From Paramacrobiotus metropolitanus (taxonomy: Eukaryota > Tardigrada > Eutardigrada > Parachela > Macrobiotidae): DNA of 64,000 nt. Positions 22,100 through 37,819 of this stretch are shown here, one piece after another. The notes under the pieces were generated by a model, which searched no databases, was not told the DNA's origin, and saw only the letters and a program-made list of their open reading frames with translations. The position numbers and the translations under genes were made by a program. The DNA lies in assembly GCF_019649055.1 (NCBI RefSeq), contig NW_026570327.1, positions 372,001-436,000 of the forward strand, read 5' to 3'. Each line of letters starts with the position of its first letter. Within the stretch, counting starts at the first letter, position 1.

Positions 22100-24794
22100 T
22101 TAAGCTTCCACAGTCTCTCCCTCCGCCTGCATTTCCTGATCCACCTCTTCCACGGCATCGCCCTCTGCACCTTCTAGTACTGCTTCGCCCTCCCCTTCAC
22201 CCAGCACCTCCCCTTCCCCCAGCATGGCGTCATCGCCGTCGGCTTCGACAATTTCATCTTCCTGAACCACGTCTTGTGATGCATCCTGCATAATACCCTG
22301 GGTGCTCATCTTCCGTTTGTGACGCGCCGTATTGTGGAACCTAAATGCAGTCTGACGTGAGGGAATGCGATGACAGATATGACTTTCACTCACCAATAAA
22401 TAACCTGAGCCGGAGTGAGCCCCAGTATCCGCGCCAGGCGTTTGGCTCGTTTATCACCACACGTTGTACTTTTCTGGAAGGCTTTATCTAAAACAAATAC
22501 AATGAACTACTCAAATCCGTTATATAAAACCAACACCAGTTTTGCGCATTGCACAACTGAACGAAAAAACGAAAAAACGCTGTGAATCTCTAGGGTACCA
22601 AGGGTAGTGAGCACCTGCGCGGTAATCACGTTAGCAATGATCGAACAACAAGGCATTTTTATATTTGGTCCCATCCAAAATTCTCGTCCAATAATTTTAA
22701 ATCGAATGTTCGGATACTTAAAACACCAAATAAGTTCGGTAATAAATAAAGACTGAGTTAAAAAAAGTAATGCCGGCTCGTATTTCGAAAAAACATCCGA
22801 CGAAAACCCAATTGTCCTGCGAAAAGGCAAATATAGAAATTTCTCATTAACAGACTTTTCTAACGCGCCTGTGTTCTACAAGACAATCCTTTCGGATTCG
22901 AATGTTCAATGGGCGGACGCTGCCCGTTTTCGGGGCACAGAAAAAATAAGAATACCGTTGAGTAGCGGTAATCGCTCATTCATCGCATACGTTATAACTG
23001 CTTCTGACCAGTATGTGTACACTGCAGCAAGCCGGCTTAGCCATTTTTTAATGCACATACCAAGGATTTCAAGCTGAAAGGGGGTCTTCTTCATCGGCGT
23101 TTTCCTATTGACAGGCGCTTTCTTTGGCTTGGGAAGGATTGGAAGCGTGACTGTAATAGTGGTCACTTCCGGCGTCGTTTCCTGGGTGGAAGAGGTAGCC
23201 ACGGGTTCACTGGATGTCTCACCAAAAATATTGTTCAAGGCCGCAGCTACCACATCGGCAGAAACTTGTGCCGGCGAAGGGATCATCTGCTCAGTAATTC
23301 CTATCCATAAAACAAGCATGTTTACAAGAAAGTAAAAAAATATCAGCATGCGATGCAAATCATCCAGATTGCAAAAGCAACGGTTTACTTCAAGTTAGCG
23401 ACGTCGAATAATTTGTACTACACGAAGTCCATACAAATAATGCAAAAGTTATTGTAAGTGTGAAAAAAGATACTATCTGTATGCATTCAGTAATTATTAT
23501 TCTAGACCGTCATAAAAACGCCCACCTGGAACTCGCAATCGAATGAGAAGCTCATTGGCCTCTTCCTTGGTTAGTCCGCCCCGGACAAACGCCTTCCGGG
23601 TCTCTTTGATGGCGCGCTCTTGCGTATTTAATTTCGGCTTCTGCTTCCAAACGCTGGGCTCCTTAATGTACGTTCCATCTTCCAACAATGTCATGCGTGT
23701 GCCCCCGCCAGTGTCCAGGATGTCCAGATCCGAGTCAACGTCGTCTTCGCGTTGCACTTTCGGACTGAGAAGCTTGATGATGTGCGAAGGGAGACGATGA
23801 CGGTGGCGTCGCACAAAGCCATCGCGCCAGGAATACGTAAATGTACAGCGCATACCTGCAAATTCAGAACGACAGCTTTAGCATTTATTCGTTTTTAACC
23901 ATCCACTTTTAAATTTTAAAAAAATTCCGGAAATCTAGTTTAATCTAATAACGAGGCCAAATCAAAATAGTCATATTTATATTTTAAGAACATTCACCTC
24001 CCAATTCACAAATATGTACAGTAATATACTAATATAAATATTCACAGATTTACTGTCTACTGAACAGTCATTATACATGTGTGCATTTTACTGTTTAAGT
24101 ACATGTAAACTCTGAATATGATCAGTCCGTAAGGAGGCTAATGTTGCAACGGTCTGTGTTAAAATTTGTTTGGAATCAAGTTCATCCTACCTCCATAACG
24201 GAATGTTGCCTGCACATCCCGTTAACACCAACATGCGTAAACAAAACACGCTTAAAGGATAGCCGTCGTTAGCCGATAATTAAAAAAAACTTATCCCTAA
24301 TCGTAGAGGGTGTAATAACAACTGGCTAGACAGGTTTACCATACTTGTAACTTCCCTCATAATTTACCGTTAACAAAATGGACATTTCTTAAAATTGCGT
24401 TATGTTATGCCTCAGCTTTTATGATTTTCATTTGAAACCGTTTTTTCCACATTAACGGAATATTAACAACCCGAAACATAAGCATTTACGATGATTTACC
24501 ATTTTCATTAGCAAATTCTTCCATCAGTGTCCTGAGCGTGCGATATTTCCCTCGGAAGGGGCCCAGTGATAACAAAAACTTGACCAGTCCATCTTCCTGC
24601 TGTGGAGACAACAAAGTCGCTAATTTCCGCTCACGTTTCGGAATACCGTGTATACTGATAATGCGCCGAATATTGGTTTCAGAGATTCCCAGTTCCTTTG
24701 CAATGGTGCGATGGGCGATGCCATCCCGATATAATTCTTTTACTCGCTCAATCCGATCATCCGTCATCTTAGAACGCGGACCGCGTTTACCCAT
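22100..24794 (-). CDS. Pogo/CENP-B-type HTH plus homeodomain protein, copy 1
   Basis: Five exons: 24794-24500, 23855-23526, 23300-23061, 22487-22394 and 22340-22100 (phases 1,1,1,2 all match); 399 residues. Residues 10-50 are a psq-like helix-turn-helix (ERVKELYRDGIAHRTIAKEL). A CENP-B-like second HTH follows (LSPQQEDGLVKFLLSLG, then TYSWRDGFVRRHRHRLP), the bipartite DNA-binding layout of pogo transposases. Residues about 273-332 form a 60-residue divergent homeodomain whose recognition helix is QVIYWFHNTARHKRK. W48, F49 and N51 are kept, but position 53 is Ala instead of Arg. The tail is a run of Glu/Asp/Gly. No DDE catalytic domain is present. I infer a DNA-binding regulator built from a domesticated transposase domain. 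A longer upstream frame (to 24980) is not shared with copy 2, so I start at 24794. Confidence 0.85.
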
Positions 24795-26031
24795 TTTTAA
24801 AATAATATTTTTGTTAGGTTTTCTAATAAAAACAACTTTGAAAGCAAAACTTCTCAACAATTGTTGGATTTGAATGGGTTCTTCGGCATAACTTTCCTGT
24901 AGAGCACTACAGGAGCAGTTAGCAGAAGCTCCACGATTTCGAGATGTCGCAGACACGGTGTGCACCACAACAGCATGCATTTACACGTGCCAATTGAAAT
25001 TCCGTTTTTACCACACGAATGCTTTCTATTGGCTGTGATAGTGCTGCTAACAAATCAGAGATGGCGTCTTTGAAACTCCACCTTTGCGAACAGGGTAGCG
25101 ACGTGTGCAGTATTTTGGCTTGAGTAGTAAGTCTGACGCCTGAAGCTCTGAAATCTACCTTTAGCGTCAGCAGTAATGACTTGGCGGGTTTACCATTATT
25201 CTAGACCTGTGGGCCTCTTCGATGTTCTGAATCTTCTGATCTTGCTGAACACTACGTGTTAACGGCGGAAGTAAATATCAGTATCTTACAGTACTTAAAT
25301 ATCGCCAATCCAATAAATAGAATGAAAACCATATGGAGGGAATCCTCCCTTTCCCTTGTACTTGTACGATACGCCTCTATTTTTCCTCTAGTACGATTGC
25401 AATATTTCTGTTTCCGCCCTTGTTTTTGGGACTTAGTACGTAATACCTATACGTACAGCGCTGATTTACATTAAAGCTCGGTTTTGGCCCATCAGTCAGG
25501 AGTATTGAAGCTATCTGCCAAGTAGCATAATAAAATTATTTTCTCTTGCCGTTCCTAGCCATATTAAATTTTATGTACGTAGTTTACGTACGTACACACA
25601 TTGACCATTTCTGTGTAATTATTACCGATTGGTATATCTATATACCGAATCTGAATGATATCATAATCTGAATATGATCAAATGAAGAATTGATCATATT
25701 TGTTGAGCGAAGCTCGCCTTGTACATATTGAGAAATAAAGTGCTCATAATCTGAATGATATTAACCGAATCTTCTGATCATTTTAAATTTTTTGACACAC
25801 TTTATTATCTGTTTTCACCATAGACTGCACTCCGCACTTGCAGACGCAATTATTAAGGTCTTCACGGTCATACGTTTTGATAGCAAGACACCTCTTCGCA
25901 AAACCGCGGCGTCTGTTGCTTTAAAACTCCTACATTATGAGTACTCGTACGAGTGTTACAACAGAATTGCATGACTTCGTACTGCAGTCATGAAAATTAA
26001 TACGAAACAATAATTCAGGTCGAGATTCAAG
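24795..26031. other. Intergenic, upstream of homeodomain copy 1
   Basis: About 1.2 kb, AT-rich. A short motif, CATAATCTGAATGATAT, recurs near 25663 and 25745, with a partial inverted copy (GAATATGATCAAAT..GATCATATT) around 25671-25700. I found no exon, tRNA or known element. A CCAAT box in minus orientation (ATTGG near 25028) could serve copy 1. Confidence 0.4.
25801..25806 (-). terminator. Possible poly(A) signal of the chitinase-like gene
   Basis: AATAAA on the minus strand, about 225 bases below the stop codon at 26032. Confidence 0.4.
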
Positions 26032-29000
26032 TTAGTCTAAAATACACACAGTAGAGTTGCCCTTTAATTTTGAACCCACGGGACAGGTGAACTCTTCGAT
26101 GCCATCGTATCCCAGTCCCGTATCGTAACAAATATAATACTTTTGCGGTGCACTATCCGCATGGGCTGCTGTATCGCCGGTTTGGCATTTGATCTGCGCA
26201 TAGGTGGCCGGTAAACTGGAACCGGTCTGGATGTAGAAAGGCTGATCTTTCTTCAACGTGGTGGACGTCGGCACCACACAGTCGATGGCGGCTGTAACAA
26301 AGGTGCAGTTCTTCTTTTCCGGACATTCCAGTTCACCCGGCGCAAAGGATGAGGGAAATATTTTCGGACAGCGTAGTGTGGTTTCACAGCCACCCGGCAG
26401 GGGCTGCTGCGAGAGACATCGGGATTCTACCCGCGAGTTGAGATCGGAAAGAACGGCTTGCTCGTCGGTCGGGGATAATGGAGCCAGGATGGAACGGGCA
26501 GCGCGTGTAAGTGGATAAGGTACACCACAATACCCGTGTGGATCTGCGAAATGAATTAATATTTAATCGAACCACAAATATGCGCAGTAATTTTTGTGTA
26601 ATAACCAGTATACTTTTATCTAGTTCTTTTAGAAGAACGCAACGTTGCGTTCTTCTAAAAGAACTAGATAAAAGTATTTTATCCAAAAACACTGAAAACT
26701 TCAAAATAAAATTTCTTAAGAATTCCCTAATCCAAATTTAAGTTTTCTGAATTACAGATATAATGTTTGCGTATACATCGATCGCTACCTGACCTCGTGA
26801 GTAATTCTTCTAGGACATTTAAATTAAATTTCGATTTTTGTACAGTTGTCGCACCATCTTGATCGCTGGAAAAGACCATTATCCCTCCAAGATTATTTTG
26901 GCGCGTATAATTGGCTTTCTCCTTCACACTGGCATCGTTATCATAGGAAAGCCACTGGTCGCCGTCGTACGAGTACGAATGCGACACCTTGGTAACAGGA
27001 TCACGGATCATGGTATAGACACCCGTAGCCAGCATCCGGCACACTTCCAGATACGCCAGCGTCCCGGGGGAAATAGTCAACGGGCCGGCTTTGCCATCGC
27101 TCAGAATCTTTACCCCGATTTTCTTAGGATTATCCCCGGAATCATCAATGGGGATGGTGTAAGTGCGTGCGGTACCGGTAACTGCGATGGAAAGTTTTTG
27201 CCGGCCAACCGCTGTTTTCAACCAACCTTGCACAGCCGAATCCTGTTAAATTAAGCGAAATATGTATTAAGTATACGCAAGATCCTTATAATAACTGTAA
27301 GTATAAAACCATGAGCGTGCATAATTACTTAAAAGAGAAGGTTAGTTACGTCTGAGATGGTTAAAACCTCTTGACTGGGTTAGTAGGAATCATGTTTTTT
27401 CCTTAATTAACAAACAAATACAGAGTGTGCGAAACAGATATATATTGCGCTACCATTTTTGCCAATAAGTAATTTTAGTCTTTTACCAGGCTATAGTTTC
27501 CCGGAGAGTTGTACAAAGGCGCATGATGGTATGTGACTTTGCTCCAAGGACCATAGAAATCGTACGTTAAAAGATAGAAGATGTCCACAACCCTGAAATG
27601 CGCATCAGGGTATATGATGTCAGGATATTCTAGTAACGTACTGTACGTATTTGAATGTATTAAATCTTACTGATTAAGAGCGTCGACATCATAATAATCG
27701 ATGTTGGCAATATCTGCTGATAAAGTTATAGAAATTATCAAATCTTCCGCACGTCCTGTAGCCTCCTTTTTGAATGCCGCTTTCATTTCCTGTGGGACAT
27801 TTCGCCATGCTTTATGTACGAGTTACGACAGAGTGAGATGGAGAACCATGTGCAGAGATGGATAGCCATATACTCGTACAGATACAAATACGGTTATGAT
27901 AAAAGAAGTTGATATCAATGGTAAGTCCCAACCTTGAGAAGCGTGGGAAAGTTTTTGTAATCTTCCGGATCGCCACCGCGGTTGCCCACTCCCGGTACCA
28001 GCCAGTCGATCAGCAATCCATCGAAATCGTACAATTTGCAAAATGCTACGACGCTATCAATAAAAGTTTTACGGCTGGAAGGTTGCATTGCCTAAAACGA
28101 AATATGTTCGACAATAGAAACGGTGCAGTATTGGAATAATGCGGGTTCACCATTTGACTAAACATAAAGCCACCGGCATTCCATCCTCCAATTCTAAAAC
28201 GAAGTATTTTTAAAACAGCTTATCAGTCATTCTGGATAGAAAGCTGCGACGTCAGTGAAATGCTTGCTATGCAGCTACGTATACACGTGTTAAAGCATAA
28301 TTTTGTGTGGTAACGAAATGAAACGCCTGCAGTACACGCAAAGAAAGTACTCCTGAAATGCAGCGTGGCTGCAGCACGGAAAGCCACTTTACGACATACC
28401 CAATGACGGCCTTCATTTTCGGGTTTTTTGCTTTCAGAGATACAAATTTGGCGATGTTCCCTGAATACGAAAAACAGATTTAAGATCTATACCATTTCGT
28501 TAATATAGTACAGACTTTACTGACGAAAAATTGCAATTGCAACATAAAGGAACTGCTGAAAATGATTATATTACTGAATATTGTCTGTTTAGTAAAAACA
28601 ATAAAAGTGCTTCAAACAAGAGCTAAACAACGCGAAATATTAATTGAGAGCATGAGCTTAGAATCGTTATCCCCACCTCGCCGTCCGTTTCCTTGCAGAT
28701 CATTGTAAGCATCGAATGCTACCATCGTGTTATTCTGCAAAAAATTGTGCGTTTAGTGCACGTCAAATTACTCCTGCTGTTACTTTAACTTCGTAAAATT
28801 ACTTCTGCTGTTAATATTATGATTTTTAGTTACGGTATTTCTCCACACATCATGCATTTAACATTCATAATTTCGGAATTTATGGTTCCTTTCACCACTA
28901 TTTAATTTAGTCTGCGTTAAATTTTCGACAACATTCCATTTTCATATACTGTACAATTTGTACATCCATATTTCATGATATTTGTACTACTACAATATTA

Positions 29001-29712
29001 TGCGCTTTCGTATACAGTACTACTTACCTAAATAGTGCAAATTCTGTACATATTGGTTAATTTTAGCCACTCTGTAATTTAATTTTTTGTATACGTTTGT
29101 AAGCAAAAGTTTCGCATAAAGTTTTTTGGGGATCTGAGTAATACACTGTATATTGCGTGGATCGTATAAAACGTATAAAAATCGACTGTCAAAAATAATT
29201 AGCCCCAGCGCCAAGCATTAACACAAATTAGAGACACCCGCACATTACATACAACTTAATACAATTGCATAAACTACAAAGCGATGCATAAGTCAAAAGA
29301 ATGTATCACAATATTATCACATGTATCTTACCGCCATGGCTGCGTATAAGTAAATCGCGTGCGTGCACAGTTGTGCCGGCAAATCGTTTCCCATAACGCG
29401 CCCTAATTGTAAAAAGCCAGTTATTCCAGCTTCCAGGGCACCGTCATTATACAATTTAAGGACAACACTGATTGTAAGGTAAATCCCAAATAAAATTTTA
29501 ACCGCCGTGAGCCCATAGATGGATCTATGCACGACGTCAGTTTATAGAATTGGTCCATATTCAAAACAACATTCACCTTGAAGCTTCCTGTAGCTCGCCC
29601 ATGATGCATAAACACACGTAAGCATCGGTGTCTGTTGTAAGTCAACATTGTCACACAGAATCAGAATCGTCAAAAAACATACAAAATATCCTCGTGTTAT
29701 GGCGAAATCCAT
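26032..29712 (-). CDS. Secreted chitinase-like protein (GH18), catalytic residues lost, Cys-rich C-terminus
   Basis: Ten exons: 29712-29577, 29402-29332, 28734-28677, 28460-28400, 28193-28151, 28091-27933, 27789-27671, 27592-27487, 27242-26789 and 26543-26032. All phases close; 572 residues. It starts with a signal peptide (hydrophobic residues about 9-21). The GH18 barrel follows: VYASWASYR, LCTHAIYLYAA, AVIGIGGWNAGG, FDGLLIDWLVPG, YLLTYDFYGPW and LGGIMVFSSD, all in family order. The catalytic DGxDxDxE motif reads DGLLIDWL at 147-154, so the second Asp and the catalytic Glu are both Leu. It is therefore probably a lectin or growth-factor type chitinase-like protein, as imaginal disc growth factors are. 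The last exon encodes a Cys-rich region of about 170 residues that may be a diverged chitin-binding domain. Confidence 0.92.
26610..26677. repeat. Perfect 68-bp palindrome in last intron of the chitinase-like gene
   Basis: Two exact 34-bp arms with no spacer, centred between 26643 and 26644. The left arm ends GAAGAACGCAAC and the right arm begins GTTGCGTTCTTC. It would form a hairpin or cruciform. It lies 67 bases upstream of the last exon's acceptor on the transcribed strand. Confidence 0.95.
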
Positions 29713-30038
29713 CCTTTTTACGTGTGGTTCTGTGCTATCTCTTGCTGCAAAACTTTTCAAAATGCAGTGCGCTTGAATTGCCGGAAGTTTGCCATGTGCT
29801 AACGTGCAGTAGGTATAATGTCCTACTGACACAGTAGTGGATTGTTTAATTCTGTGTAGTATCGTCTGCGGTAGTTTCGTTATTCCGAAACAAGTTCAGA
29901 TTCACGGCCATCGCATAAACGATGTGTCATTTCGAAACGTAACCATTCTCAGTTCTTAACATGCCGGAATCATGGTGTAATACCGATATAAATTATTCTT
30001 GCATATTTAATCGATTGCCGCGGGTGACCATCTCGTTT
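29713..30038. other. Intergenic, chitinase-like 5' end / IQUB 3' end
   Basis: Holds the chitinase-like promoter on the minus strand and the IQUB 3' UTR. In-frame codons continue upstream of the chosen chitinase start to an ATG at 29832. I prefer 29712 because it places the signal peptide at the terminus. Confidence 0.45.
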
Positions 30039-33000
30039 CTATGAAGCTGATTTGTTGTTTTTGCGCAGTTTAAGCAGGGGCTCAAAGCGTGATCTGGCAA
30101 TTTGATGCTTGAACGCAACCATTTTCGTTAAAGCTTCGCTGTACACCTGCAAGCATATAAATATTAATTACTGACTTACTTTATACGATGTATTCAAAGT
30201 TAACTATGTACTTCGTGAATTTACACTAAACTATCTGTACAACAGCACATACCTGGCATTTATATTTACATTGCATGATACACACTAACCCATACAATCA
30301 CATATTTTAACCTGCACGAAAACAATTCGAAATAAAAAAAACGTAAAATTTGATAATAAACAAACTGATTACCTACAAGTAAGTATAAATCTGTAAGTAC
30401 AAATCTAGCTGTGCAGTCAAGTAGTTTCAGAATATCGAATCAGGTTCAGTAATGTATATAGATATGTATTGCAGATGCGTGCACGCGTGCTCGGTTCATA
30501 TGTCCAGTCACCATGCAGTGCCTCCGCTTTTGTGATGTACTCGTAAATTAGCTACGTACGGTAGTGAACGTGAGTAGTGAATCAAATTAATTTTATAAAT
30601 TTATAATTTTTTTTAAAACAAAAATTTATAAATAACCTAAAAGCACAGGTAATCTTTGAAAAATACATAAGAAAAACGGTTACCATTAGCTGTACAGAGT
30701 ATACCCGGCATACCGAAAAACCCAGGCATACCGCAATATGCAAGTCTACATTTGCTACTGCGACGACCCACCTGTTGATTCGGCATCTGAACATGCACAA
30801 CGGCTTCTTCGCGCGTCAGCAGAACACAGTTCCACGGCGTCCACAACTCTTTCATATTCCATCGAACAAACGTCAAGTCGTAGATATCGCGTCGACCCGA
30901 CACCAAACTTGCCTTCCGCCAGATCGTGTCAAATAACGCTTTGAAATCATGCTCTGTTAGTACGGTGAGAATTGGGTGTGTGTCCTTTGTTAGTGTCTTC
31001 TCGGTGGCCATTAAAGCTTTCAGCGCACGTCGGTGGAATCCCAGATCCTCCCGCTTTTGACCAATGTTTTTCATACGCTCGCAATCGCGACAGATCAAAG
31101 CGCCGTTCTCGGCCCGCGAACGCCGTTGGAATCCATCCGCCGGTTTATGGGCGTGGCAGCTGGAACAGTGCTGCATGTTGGTCAACAGACGTGATTCACC
31201 GCTAGCGGAAGCTTGTGCCTACAAATAAGTAATTTCATAATGCAGCTTTGTGTAACAGCTTATTGCGAAATTTTCCCTTAAATTGGTATTGCTAATTTTA
31301 TAATTAAGTGTCGAAAGTACGAATATCACCAAAGTATGAACGAGCTATCTATTTCAATATTAACAGGAAATTAAAAACACTCGCTGTCATAGTATTTAGT
31401 GGCAAAATTAAAAAAGTATTAACCATAGTTTATTAATTTACCAGATTATTCTGGTTTACCAAATTTATGAAGCATTTACCGGCAAGAAACGCGCTATCTG
31501 AGGGTTGAAAAGGGGATTTTTGATGAACTCCAAAAACAAACTGGAAATCCGAGTTCGTATTCCGTCCAGAACATGATCCGTCGTTCGCACACCGGAGGTC
31601 AGCATTGTCACTTCGCGATCCACCAGCGTCGAAATTTCCGACGTGAGATCGCATACAAATTCCTATATAAGTACAAATTTTAAATATAAATTCCTATTGA
31701 ACATTCTGTTTTTAACCATTACACCTTTCGTGTAAGAAATGCCGATTCCTTTAATTTAATAAAAATTTAATAATTTCCTTCACTAGTATACCAGATAGTT
31801 CACATTCGAAAAATTTTCATATACAGAAATCTTGTTTCGAAAAATTTTTGACGTACGGATACGGTAATCGTCACCGACAAGAGCAAGTCTAATCGTTCGG
31901 CTTTGCTGACGGTGTTATCTGTCAGTGCACGATACAGCGCCACCAGTTCCTTTGCGCGTGTTATCCACGGCGTCTCCATCGTGGTCAGTTCTCCAGTAGA
32001 TGCGGCTTTGAAGGCAATTGGCTTGGACACATTCTGCAACAGTCGGTCTTTCTTCAGAATTTCATTTTCCTTGCGGGCTCGGGAACGGTGACCTTCTACC
32101 GCTAACAATAGCGCTACTTCATCCTTCAGAACTTTACACAGCATAGCCTTCCTTTCCGGTCCATCCAGTGCAATGTTGATTTTATACAATTCCTGTTGAC
32201 GCCAGTCTGAAAAAAATATCAAACATTACGACTGATCCAGGAAAAAGGCATCTGACGTAGAATTTTCAATTTTGCTCACTCTGTACTTTCGATGGTTTTG
32301 TACACCAGATCGAAATCGGCTTTGCTACGCGGTCGTGTGCGGCGACGGAATTCTTCGGATAGCAGACGCTCTTTTTCGCGGATAAGGGATTCCTGAAGTT
32401 CCTTCTCTCTGCGTTCACGGTCAGCTTTCTCTTGACGTAATCTTCCAACACGACGTTGGGCCAGCCAGCGCCGCCAGTATGACTGGAGAGTAATGATCTG
32501 CCGAAAGGTCATCGCAGTGAATTATCGCTGTTGCAGATTTTACTCATAATATGCTTTACATACTACAAAATAATAAGTAATACACAGTACCGTACTGTAC
32601 TTTACAATCAAACTTGTCGATGGCAATGTAAAATAATTTCGTATAATTTGTAATATTTTGACACAAAACTGCGTCCAATTAATAAACACTGCTGGTTGCA
32701 TAATAAATTACATTGCAATGTGATTAAATTTGCACATAAAGTATATCTATCTTCTAGATTGAGTTTCCTGACCTTTGCGATCTTTGCGTCCAGCCACTGA
32801 TCAACGGTGGGAACATCGCGCGCCCCAAGAGTCACATCAGTGCTGTCCGTGATATAGACGCCGATTTTTGTCATCTGAGTGCAGGCCTCGCGCAGGCATT
32901 GTGTACGACTGTTTTTTAACTGAAGAGTTTGGGTTTCCCGACACTGGTTCTCGGGGTTCGGGGGCCGAACTGTCGGCTGGAATAATGGAATTAACATTAA

Positions 33001-33218
33001 CACTACTCGTACGTAATCTTAAAATCTTGACTTCTTAAAACCTGTAACTGGTGAAATTTAATGGGTAATACTCCGAAATGTTTAAACTGCATTTTCAAAA
33101 AATCGCACTGTACCAAAGTCTGAGCAGTTGCATGATGGAACTCCACATTGTTAATCCGATCACGGTATCCACCTAGGAAAGGTTTCGCAGCCCGCGGCTG
33201 AGGACCTTGCTCCGCCAT
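30039..33218 (-). CDS. IQUB: IQ and ubiquitin-like domain protein homologue lacking the ubiquitin-like part
   Basis: Seven exons: 33218-33114, 32976-32773, 32497-32287, 32206-31857, 31662-31480, 31218-30772 and 30146-30039. Phases close; 535 residues. It starts near KPFLGGYRDRINNVEFHHA, a conserved block of IQUB, then QMTKIGVYITD. An IQ motif at about 104-123 (IITLQSYWRRWLAQRR) is expected to bind calmodulin. A charged coiled-coil region, WRQQELYKINIAL and the C-terminal zinc-ribbon-like pattern CxxC-x21-CxxC (369,372,394,397) follow, then WTPWNCVLLTREEA. Human IQUB (791 residues) acts in motile cilia and sperm flagella at radial spokes. Its N-terminal ubiquitin-like domain is not encoded between this start and the next gene. 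The donor after ATAQTL (GTACAG) is moderate. Confidence 0.88.
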
Positions 33219-33797
33219 CGTATTAAAATAATTGCACGAAGCTACATTGTTCACCGAGCAGGTTTTGCGCTGTGAATGGCAAATACTGAACAGAGTTGCA
33301 ACGCAATGTTACAGGCGCTATCCCAAAAGTGTATATTTGAAGTATTTCTAACCTACGTATATTATCCTGGCTCTGTAAGTGCTTATCCGTAATTACTCAA
33401 CAAGTCCTACATTTTAGAACTAGTCAGTACTTACCTTAAAAATATTCCAAGTACTGTGCACAGTGCAATTAACAAATGCAGCACTCGTTTATTTTTTAAA
33501 GTACAATACTGGAGTTGTTTCTATGGAGAACGTTTAGCCATGCAATGATTACTTGCGTCGTACATCAGGGAAGCGAAAAATAAAGCAATGTTCCCTGAAT
33601 CTTTATTATATAAAAACGGACATAATTCTCGACTATGCGTTAGTTTCAATTTATCAGAACGCAGTCAAATATTACCGGTGAATCGGTGACTATCAAACAT
33701 TCTGAAAGCAACTGCGAGGCGGTTGTAGAAAACGAAGTAGATATTGCATAACTGAATAAAAACCAGAAGCGTTACAAAAATCCTCGGAAGTATCCTC
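33219..33797. other. Intergenic, QARS 3' end / IQUB 5' end
   Basis: About 0.58 kb. I searched the minus strand for an exon that could supply the missing IQUB ubiquitin-like domain and saw none. Confidence 0.5.
33602..33607 (-). terminator. Poly(A) signal of QARS
   Basis: AATAAA on the minus strand, 190 bases below the stop codon. Confidence 0.6.
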
Positions 33798-37207
<3,410 letters not shown>

Positions 37208-37819
37208 TCTGCAAAGTTATTCCTTTCCACGTGAAGGATATAATCGAAGAACAGGTTTAAAAGTGCCCTTAAACTTTTCGGAACGCCGCGACCAACAAAT
37301 CAGCCAGAATGGAAAATGGAAATCAGAATTGCATCAGACCGATCACCTATGAATAGAATTTCTTGTTGACGTTTTCGTCATTATTCACTCGTTGCACTGC
37401 AGCACTGGTCAAAGTCAAACTACTTGCATTGTACGTACGAAAACTCAGCGTCCTGGGAGGAGGAGGCGTATTTTTAGCGTACGACGCTTGTGGCCGCCCG
37501 CCGGTGGCACTTGACCGTAGTTTTGGTCAAAACGCAATCACGCAGAAACTTTTAAACAAAAGCCGAAAGCGACACTTAATACGCCCGATACGGTACAGTA
37601 CCTAATCTAAGGCCTAACTTCCTAAGGGAAAGATTCGTTGTCTGGCTGCCTGAAAAGGAGCTCATCTTTGCACCGGGCACAATCGCACCTACCTACACAA
37701 TTTGGGACTGCATTCTTTCTAATTTTATTTTTGCTACAAATACTGCTGCAGTTTGAGGGTTACGCCTATTAGATTTTGTCAGCGGAAAAATAAACTTACG
37801 TGACATAAAAGACCAAAAA
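37208..37819. other. Divergent intergenic region QARS / cysteine-rich gene 1
   Basis: About 0.6 kb, expected to hold two promoters. No TATA box in obvious position and no exon seen. Confidence 0.45.

Noticed and set aside
24795-24980. Upstream in-frame extension of homeodomain copy 1 (62 more residues)
   Set aside because: Copy 2 has no matching extension, while the ATG at 24794 aligns with the ancestral start of copy 2.
25660-25770. Repeated CATAATCTGAATGATAT words as a possible repeat array
   Set aside because: Only two or three imperfect copies with irregular spacing; too little to call an element or a CRISPR-like array.
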